64,000 bases of DNA from positions 986,348 through 1,050,347 of the forward strand of contig NC_134879.1 in the NCBI RefSeq assembly GCF_041734735.1, read 5' to 3'. The stretch comes from Babylonia areolata. Its lineage: Eukaryota > Mollusca > Gastropoda > Neogastropoda > Buccinidae. The notes under the pieces are model-generated. The model saw nothing but the letters and a program-made list of their open reading frames with translations. It was not told the DNA's origin and did no database searches. How positions within the stretch are numbered: position 1 is the stretch's first letter; each line of letters starts with the position of its first letter. The translations under genes and the position numbers were made by a program. Shown one piece after another: positions 32,764 to 43,600 of the stretch.

Positions 32764-35700
32764 GTGTGCAGAGCTGGTTGTAGACTCAAAACAGTTGCTC
32801 TTGGAGCCTTTTCATTCAGACTGTATTACATGAAACTTAAAGAAGTCTCCTGCTTTTCACGTCTATTCTATTGTTTGGCACTCAAACACATTGCACATTC
32901 TGTCCGTTCATTTTGGACTTGAACGCAGGAGCAGTCGACTGCTGTCGCTTCTGCTTGACTGAGAAGCACATGAACTTTGCGCTGTTGTAGATTGATCTGC
33001 TGTTCTTTGCATAGTGGGCCCAGTCCCACCTCATTACCACTGTATTTCTTAAGATTTTTCACATTTTGACACTTTACTGTAGAGTTGTTTACACACTGAG
33101 TCTGGATTGACATGATAGTAAAGATGTTTACATCTGACATGTATGCATGCAATGACATTTCACACTATAAGTTACTTGATGTATGCACTTCTTCCCCCCC
33201 CCCCCCCCCCCCCCCAACTATGTACAACGTTGTTTGTTTTTTGTTGTTGTTTAATCAAAAAAATAGTATTTAAAGAATGAACACGCTCCCTTCATCCCCA
33301 CCCCCTGACCCTGAGCTTGCACACACACACAGTACACACACACAAATACACACACACACACAGTGAATGATGGCAGTTTCTTCGTATCCGAAGATCACTG
33401 GGAAGAAGGTCTAGTCCGGGTGAGGCAAGCCTTCTGATGGCTGTACAGGCCAATCTTGGACTTGCATTGTCGGGAACAGCTGGCGCACGTGAAGGTTGGC
33501 TGGTCACTGGAGGGGTAAACTTGAGATCCCGCCTGCGCTGCGAAGATTTAAAGTGAAGACCAGTGCGCACAAACCAATCCCACTCTTTAGGCCATGCATC
33601 CTTCCACAGGGCTCAGCGAGCTAAGACGTCTAGTACACACACACAAATACACACACACTCACACACACACACAGTACACACACACAAATACACACACTCA
33701 CACACACACTTGTGTGAGGTCATAGATACAGTTTTTGTTGTTTTTTGTTTGGTTGGTTGGTTGGTTTTTTTTTTGTTTGTTTTTTAATGTACAACAAACT
33801 CCTTGTGTAGATACAGTTTCAATCATTGCTGGTTTTAGAAAAATGCAACAACAAAAAAGAGGGCCGGGTGTGGGAGAAAAAGAGGGCCATGAATATTCTT
33901 TTTTTCCATGCACATGAGCATCTCCAGGACAGATACAAAGTGATGTGATAGAGTATCCTACAGCAATGTATGTATGCATACATAATTATTATAAGTGTAT
34001 ATTATCTGTCTTTCTGTACTGTTTGTATTTTTCCTTTTGCCCTTGGAATACTGTGGACAAAATAAGAAAATCCACAGATAAGATCATGTTGTCAGTAAGG
34101 CCCATCCTCTTTGCCCAGAAAGTGTTTGTTTTGTTTTGTTTTTGTTGTTTTTTTGCCAGGATATTAATCATTATCTTGGGCATTTGTTCTAGTTTTTGAT
34201 GGTATCTGCAGGGCAGTGGTCAAAGTCTGTTTATTGCATGGCATTTGCCTGTTTGCCTAACAGTCTGCATCTCTCTATCCATCAAATGATCTGACAGATC
34301 TTAAGATTACGTCTGCCCATTTTCTGTCTTGTCTGTTTTGTATGCATTTTTTTGTTTGTTTATTTTTGCTTTTGTATGATGTGTCCCATATTCTTCTGAT
34401 AACTCCTCTCTTGAAGAGCTTTTGCGCTGTAGTTTGAACTTGGAATAGTTATTTAAACCAACTTGATTTTCTTTTTTTTCATTTCTTCATGGTGGTTTCA
34501 GTTGGAGTTTGCTGTACAGATGACATGCCAGGCTTGCGTAGATGCTGTCAGCAAAGTTATAAAAGAAAAGCCAGGTGAGTGTTGAGATCATGCAATGTGT
34601 GTACAGGAATCAGAAATGTGCCAGAATGTCGGGGGGAAAAAAGTGTGTGTGTGGTGTTGTGTGTGTGTGTACATTTTGAGCTACTAATAGTGATACTGTT
34701 AACTTAAATGACTTCAAGTCTTTCTTGATTGTTGTGTGTCTGCATGTTTGTGTGTACATGTATGTGTGCATGTGTGTGTACATGCATATTCATGTATGCA
34801 TGTGTGTCTGTATGTGAGTCTTTGTATGTTGAAGTAATTTATGTCTTTAAGTGTATGTGTGTGTTTCTTCACTTTTATTTTATTTTTTTACTTTAAGTGA
34901 AATATTTGATGCGTGTGTGTGCATTTGTGTGTGTGTGTGTTCATTTGTATGTCAGTGAGGTGTGCATTTATGTTTGTGTATATGTGTGTGTGTGCACGCA
35001 TGCATATGTATGTGTGTGTGGGCATGTGCAGGCATTGAGCTGAAGGATGTGCAGCTGGACACGGGTCAGGTGGTTGTGGAGAGCACCCTGCCTTCAGAGG
35101 AGGTCAAGTCTGTCATCGAGTCCACAGGACGGCTGGCTGTGCTGCTGGGGATGGGAGGCTCAGAGGGTCAGTGGTTACTGCTGTGAGGGTCAGTGATTAC
35201 TGCTGTGAGGGTCAGTGATTACTGATTACTGCTGTGAGGGTCAGTGATTACTGCTGTGAGGGTCAGTGATTACTGATTACTGCTGTGAGGGTCAGTGATT
35301 ACTGATTACTGCTGTGAGGGTCAGTGATTACTGCTGTGAGGGTCAGTGATTACTGATTACTGCTGTGAGGGTCAGTGATTACTGCTGTGAGGGTCAGTGA
35401 TTACTGATTACTGCTGTGAGGGTCAGTGATTACTACTGTGAGGGTCAGTGATTACTGATTACTGCTGTGAGGGTCAGTGATTACTGCTGTGAGGGTCAGT
35501 GATTACTGATTACTGCTGTGAGGGTCAGTGATTACTGATTACTGCTGTGAGGGTCAGTGATTACTGATTACTGCTGTGAGGGTCAGTGATTACTGCTGTG
35601 AGGGTCAGTGATTACTGATTACTGCTGTGAGGGTCAGTGATTACTGCTGTGAGGGTCAGTGATTACTGATTACTGCTGTCAGGGTCAGTGATTACTGATT

Positions 35701-38700
35701 ACTGCTGTGAGGGTCAGTGATTACTGCTGTGAGGGTCAGTGATTACTGCTGTGAGGGTCAGTGATTACTGATTACTGCTGTCAGGGTCAGTGATTACTGA
35801 TTACTGCTGTCAGGGTCAGTGATTACTGCTGTGAGGGTCAGTGATTACTGATTACTGCTGTGAGGGTCAGTGATTACTGCTGTCAGGGTCAGTGATTACT
35901 GCTGTGAGGGTCAGTGATTACTGCTGTGAGGGTCAGTGATTACTGATTACTGCTGTGAGGGTCAGTGATTACTGCTGTGAGGGTCAGTGATTACTGATTA
36001 CTGCTGTGAGGGTCAGTGATTACTGCTGTGAGGGTCAGTGATTACTGATTACTGCTGTGAGGGTCAGTGATTACTGCTGTGACTACGCTTGATGTGTGTG
36101 TGTGTGTGTTTTGTTGTGCTGTATTACATTGTCTTAATTGTTGCCATTTTGTATTACTTTTGGGAAATTCAAGCTGCTTTCCCCTGGGAGAGCACATCAC
36201 CTTATGGGCATCGACACCCTTTTTATTCTTTTTTTTTTTCCTTCCTGTCAACAGGTGTACTTGTTTGACTGTCAAAGTGGATTTTTCTATAGAATTTGCC
36301 ATGGACAAGCATTTTCTTTGTCTTTTTTTTTTGGTGAGTTCTTTTAGTTTAACATGCGTCAAGTGCATGGTTTACACAGGACCTTGGTTTATTGTTTCAT
36401 CTGATAGACCAGCACACTGACTACCACACAAGGTCTAGTGGTGGGGAGAAGGTTTATTGTTTCATCTGATAGACCAGCACACTGACTACCACACAAGGTC
36501 TAGTGGTGGGGAGAGTAAAAATCCCAGTCCACATATGGGAATCAAACCTCCAGACACTCACTTCTGGTCAGATGCATTGCCACGAGGTCATGTGTGCAGA
36601 GGTGTTTGTAAGTATGCATGGTTATCTTTATGTGTGTTTGTTAGTGGAGGAGATTATGTTGATAGGTGGCTGAAATGTGTGTGGTATGTATGTGCATAAG
36701 TTGAGGGGGCAGTGGTGGGTGGGGGGTTAGAATTAAAAAAGTATATTAAACCCCCAATCGAGCTACATAATTATGTGACCTAATTTGACAACAAACAAGA
36801 ACGCCAGAGAATTGACAGACAGACAGAAAATAGGAAAAAAAACTTAGCCGTATGAAGAGCACAGGAACAGGAGTCATGATGGCTGCCGGAAAAAGAGGGT
36901 GCTAGCCAGCGGGACAAAGGGGTGGTTACCTACTTCCGGGAGGTTATCAGCCGTAGTTTTGTTTTCTCCGCATAGGCGGATAGTAGTTTGCACAGGACAG
37001 GAATGTCAGACCCCTGCCGGAGTCTGCACTAATTGGGTCACGGTAAGTATGTTATTTAAACGTAATTTTAGATAGAAAATTTCCTATTAAACTTGTGTCA
37101 AACTTTGATTGCATGTCCAGTTTCTGTTTGCAAGGAAGAGTATAGCTTTGGGACAATGTGTTGCTGCATCAAGCAACCAGTTACTTTGTGATACGTCACT
37201 TATGTTCTTGTTCTGTTGTGGGTTTTTTTTGGCAGGCTACATTCAGATATTCAGATCATTGAGTCGCCCTTTGGAGCTATTCAGGGCCACAGGAGTCGTG
37301 TGTTTTTTTTCTTAAAAAAACAACATGTTTTTATGTATTTATGTTTGTGTATAGTTGGTGTAAGTTGGGGTTCAGTGAACACTGTTATTTTGGAATATTT
37401 TTTAATTGTCAGCTGATCACAAAAAAGGGATATGCAGTTCAGTGTGTAAGATTTCCAAAATAATATATCAGTGTGTAAACATTGACAGTGGAATCTGCTC
37501 AAGAACTACAGTTATAAAAATCATCGCACACAATCACTTTTGGGTCATGCTTAGTTGTTCTATGATCAAGATGAAGGGGACATGGCAACAGTATCTGAAA
37601 TGAAAAGATCACGAATTCTCAAGCTGATTCAAAAAGACTTGTAGCCGTATGAAGAGCACAGGAACAGGAGTCATGATGGCTGCCGGGAAAAGAGGGCGCT
37701 AGCCAGGGGGATAAAGGGGAGGTTACCTACTTCCGGGAGGTTATCGGCTGTAGTTTCGTTTTCTCCGCATAGGCGGATAGTAGTTTGCACAGGACCGGAA
37801 TGTCAGACCCCTGCCGGAGTCTGCACTAGTTGGGTCACGGTAAGTATGTTATTTAAACGTAATTTTAGATAGATAATTTCCTTTTTGGCAACTATGCTCA
37901 GTTGACACCAGTTCTACTTCAAATGATACAGTCGTCTTGTTTTCCAAACCTACACAGAAAGCCAGTGGGGTGCAGCAGTAGCTGCCATGTCCATCGGGAG
38001 TCAGGCGGTGAAGGGTGTGGTGCGAATGGCCCAGGTCTCCAAGGACAAGTGCATCTTTGAGGGCACAGTGGACGGTTTGCCCCCTGGACGCCATGCATTG
38101 TGCGTACATGAGAAAGGAGATGTTTCTGAGGGCTGCGCCAGGTGAGAGTCTTCTCCTCCTCTTGCCTTCAGTCTTATTTCTTCTTCTGTCTGCAGTCTTA
38201 TTTCTTCTTCTGTCTGCAGTCTTATTTCTTCTTCTGTCTTCAGTCTTATTCTTCAATGTCCATTGTCTGTGACTCCTGCATTTGCATTGTATATCTGCAG
38301 GTGGGCTTTGATGTATGTGTGTGTGACCATTTTTATCCTGCTATTTAAGCAGCCTTTTATTCTGTTTTGGGGAGTGTGCGTGCTGGGCGATGTTATTCCT
38401 GTTACCATAACCCACTGAATGCTGACATGAACTACAGGAACTTTAACCTATTTGATCTGCTGTGTGTGAACATTACAACATAGATGTAGAAGGTTTAGGC
38501 ACTGGCAGGTTGTCGGATTTCTTTGATTCTGGAGACTTGAAAAATCCTGTGCATCCCAGAACCCATCAGGTGCCAGCCACAACCAGGATTTGAACACTGA
38601 AGCCTCACACTGAAAACCTGACTTCTTAGCACTCTTCTTCTTCTTCTTCTTCTGCGTTCGTGGGCTGCAACTCCCACGTTCATTCGCATGTACACGAGTG

Positions 38701-40493
38701 GGCTTTTACGTGCATGACCGTTTTTACCCCGCCATGTAGGCAGCCATACTCCGCTTTCGGGGGTGTGCATGCTGGGTATGTTCTTGTTTCCATAACCCAC
38801 CGAACGCTGACATGGATTACAGGATCTTTAACGTGCGTATTTGATCTTCTGCATGCATTTACACACGAAGGGGGTTCAGGCACTAGCAGGTCTGCACATA
38901 TGTTGACCTGGGGGATCGTAAAAATCACCACCCTTTACCCACCAGGCGCCGTCACCGTGATTCGAACCCGGGACCCTCAGATTGAAAGTCCAACGCTTTA
39001 ACCACTTGGCTATTAGCACTCAGCTGTCAAGCCTTTCAGGTGAAAACGGTTGAACATGGCCACTTCTTCCTCTAGAATTATTCGGTATTGGTGCAAGCCT
39101 AGTTTTGTGTGCATATATTGATGGTTTAGCCAATAACAAGTCTTAGGGGCAACCCCATCTTGATGTGGACGACTGTGAAGGTGAATGGTTTCTTTTATTT
39201 TATTACTTCCTGCTTCTTGGGGTTTCTTATCTATGGACTCAAAGTTACCTGCTAGCATAAAAAAAAAGTATGCAAAATGTTTTCACAACAAAAGTCAACA
39301 TGTGACGTTTGTTTTGTTGTTACCAACACCACAGGTCGTAAGACAGTGTCTGAGTAGTGGAAAAAGCCGAGTTCCCAGTTTCTGTTAGACTATCTCTTAT
39401 ATAGTTCTTATAGTCTTTCCTTTCGTTTTTGTCGTCATTTTTTTTTTTTTAATGATATATTTTATGACCAGCATGCTTATGACAGTGTCATTTAGTATTA
39501 GATAGTGTAGACTCTACCTTATGGTGTGGACTGGATGAAAAAAGCACACTAGTTCTAATCTTCTATTTTTGAAAATAAAGTGTATTGTCTTGGCTTGTCT
39601 TGTCTTGTCTTGTCTCGTCTCGTCTCTCTCTCTCTCTGTTCCCTGCTTGTTGTGGAGTCAAATTTTAACAAGAGAGGCAAGGCCTTCAAGACTCACTTGT
39701 GATAAATTAAGTCCCCTAGCATTAATTACAGAGTACTTTCCCTTTTTTACTACCTGCACCAAAACGTTTGCAAAATAAATAAAAATTCCATGCTTAGCAA
39801 AAGAAGTTCCTGTTTGAACAAAAAATGATAGTAATGACTCCTCTTGTTGTTGTGTCAGAATAAGAGGTCGAAGTGCCAAGTTTAGAGAATACAAAAAATA
39901 TAAATATAACAGTAAATGCAGTTTGCATATAATTAGGCTTCTTTTTTAAATTTTTTTGTGCCCATCCCAGAGGTGAATTTGTTTTAAACAAGATGATTGG
40001 AAAGAACTGAATTTTTCCTATTTTAATGCCAAATTTGGTATCGACTGACAAAGTAATTGCAGAGAAAATGTCAATGTTAAAGTTTACCACAAACACACAG
40101 ACACACGGACACACACACACACACACACACACACAGAGACAACCGAACACCGGGTTAAAACATAGACTCACTTTGTTTACACAAGTGAGTCAAAAATGGA
40201 TGTCACCATTAAATGGCGGAGGTACAGTGAAAATGTGTTGGTGTCAGTCTTCCCAGACCAAGTTTCCATAAAGCATTGACATCTGACTTGACTCTGTTTT
40301 TGCACAGCTGTGGGGAGGTCCTTGGAGCTGGCTTGACTGACAAAGTAAGATCCTTTCATGGTTTGTGTTTCTGTCTCAGTCTGTCTATCTATATGTCTCT
40401 CTCTTTCTGTGTGTGTGTGTGTGTGTACGTGTATATAGATAAAGATAGATAGATGTATATATAGATAGATATAGATAGACAGATATAAATATA

Positions 40494-40529
<36 letters not shown>

Positions 40530-40640
40530 GGATACTTATATAGCACACTATCCAGAAATGTGCTCTAGGTGCTTTACAAAAACGCTTTTGCTAACATAAA
40601 ACATCTTATCTATGTTACATACACACACCAAAATGTGACT

Positions 40641-40676
<36 letters not shown>

Positions 40677-43600
40677 CATACATACATTTTAACATACATG
40701 TGTATCTAACAGCTAACAGCCTGGAGAACAGTCTGACAAGTTAGAGAAAAGCTGAAGAATATGGTAACAAGGCTTCTGGTATTGCATAGATATACATTGA
40801 TTGATTGATGTGGATACTTCTATAGCGCCTATCCTTGGTCAGAGACCAAGCTCTAAGCGCTTTACATACACGGGGTCATTTGCACCACAGGCTGCCTACC
40901 TGGGTAGAGCCGACTGACGGCTGCCACTGGGCACTCATCATTCGTTTCCTGTGTCATTCAATCAGATTTCAGGCATGTTCACATACACACTCAGACAGAC
41001 ATGTAACATTTTACGTGTATGACCGTTTGTTTGTTTTTTATTTACCCCACCATGTAGGAAGCCATACTCCGTTTTTGGGGGTGTGCATGCTGGGTATATT
41101 CTTGTTTCCATAACCCACCAAATGCTGACATGGATTACAGGATCTTTAACGTGCGTATTTGATCTTCTGCGTGCGCATACACACGAAGGGGGTTCAGGCA
41201 CTAGCAGGTCTGCACATATGTTGACCTGGGAGATCGGAAAAATCTCCACCCTTTACCCACCAGGTGCACCGAGATTCGAACCCAGGACCCTCAGATTGAA
41301 AGTCCAGCGCTTTAACCATTCGGCTATTGCATCCCTGATGTTATGAAAATAGAAAGGATGTGCTTCCTTGGTCCCTTGGACATTATACAAAATTTTCTTG
41401 AACACATATGTAATTTTTTTTTTTGAACAACTACTGAAAAGAGTGAAAGTGATATATCATGGTTTGAGAATGATGCTTGGAATATTGGCTTCAAAGAAAA
41501 AGTTGTTTCCCTTTGCCTGTCAGAAGTGCCCCCTTCCCTCCCCCTCACTTGGTTTAAGCAGATCTTTATTCAGTAAACATGTTATACATGTAAACATGTA
41601 TGATAGTCAGTCGTGTCCGACTATGACCATCAGATCAGCAGAGGAGGCAACTGCTGTTCCGACTATTTGGGCTAGAATTTGATTATAGTGGAGAGTGTCT
41701 TGCCCAAGTTACATCCCCACTGTTTCGGCCAAGAGGGTTTTAGGACAGTCGGCGTTGGGATGGTTCCCAAAGGCCAACTAGCCCACAAGGCTGCAGCACA
41801 AAGAGCCAGTGCAATTTTGCCTCCTAGTTTGAGAGTCATAGTCCTTCACAAAAGACTAAGCTGTAAATGATTTCCCATTGACTGGAGAAACCATTGATAA
41901 TACAGATCTCACTTGGTGTTGGCCCAAATGTAAACTTGTCAATCTGTGATATAAGCCGAGTGTTGGGCCTAACATGTAAACATAGTCAGCGGAGCAACAA
42001 CAAGCTAACAGCTTAAATCGTGCTCAGGAGTGTGATTATTTTCGTTAGTTTCGTTTGACGGCTGGTGAATGCTACACAAATGCAGTTATGTTGAAATACA
42101 TGTTTTTCAATTGCATATAAATGACAGTGACTGAAGTCATTGTTTCCCCTCACATCCTATCTCTTCATTGCTGTTTCAATGAAAATGCAAGCGACATGTC
42201 TTTGACTGTTTGAGAGTGATGCATGTGTACCACTTCTTGGTAGAGAAACCTAGAGGATAATGACTAAACAATATACCTGCACTTTACATGTGGGTAACAT
42301 TGCAGGTTTTGATTAGCTTATGCAGCATTAGGGTGACCATCTGAAGGCCATAGTCTCAGACCATCTATAATTGCGGTAAAAGAGTCTTTTGGACCATGAG
42401 GATTTGTAGCTTATTGTTTGTTGTAACTTATTTTAGTTATCAGTAGCATTACCAATGCTCAATCTTATCCAGTAGGATGATGAATACCATAGCATGATCA
42501 GTCATAAGTCTCATCAGATAGAATGATAGTTCTGAAAGTGTGATGAATGATCAGTCTCATCAAATGAGATGATATTTATAGTAGTGTGGTTAATGGTCTG
42601 TCTCAGATGGTTTGATAGTGGTAGACGATCAGTCTCTTAACTAAACGATCAGTCTCATCAGTTATGATTGTTAACAATGTCTCATCAGATAAGGTGATAG
42701 TTATGATTGTATTAATGATAGGTCTCATCAGATAAGGTGATAGTTATGATTGTATTAATGATAGGTATCATCAGATAAGGTGATAGTTATGATTGTATTA
42801 ATGATAGGTCTCATCAGATAAGAGGATAGTTACGATTGTATTAATGATAGGTCTCATCAGATAAGGTGATAGTTATGATTGTATTAATGATAGGTCTCAT
42901 CAGCTAAGGTGATAGTTATGATTGTATTAATGATAGGTCTCATCAGATAAGGTGATAGTTATGATTGTATTAATGATAGGTCTCATCAGCTAAGGTGATA
43001 GTTATGATTGTATTAATGATAGGTCTCATCAGATAAGGTGATAGTTATGATTGTATTAATGATAGGTATCATCAGATAAGGTGATAGTTATGATTGTATT
43101 AATGATAGGTATCATCAGATAAGGTGATAGTTATGATAGTAAAGTAAATGTACAATCCCTTTAGATAAGATGATAGTTATGATAGCATGGTAACTAATCA
43201 GTCTGATCATATAGGATGATAATTGTGACATGGTAATCAATAAGATGATAGTTGTGATAGCATGTTAAACAATCAGTCTCTTCAAAAAGGATGTTGTTTA
43301 TGATAGCATGGATAACAGTTTCTTCAGATATGACAATAAAGGTATCAGAAAAGATAATAATGTAGGATGGTAGTTATGATATCAGATAAGTTGACAGTTG
43401 TAATAGCATGGTAAATGATCAGTCTCATTGTCAGAGCATGGTAAACAGTGATGATCAGTCTCATCATAAGAGCATGATAAACAGTCCGTCTCATTATGAT
43501 AGCATGATTAGTGATCAGTCTCATCATAAGAGCATGATAAACAGTCCGTCTCATTATGATAGCATGATTAGCGACCATTCTCATCATAAGAGCATGATAA

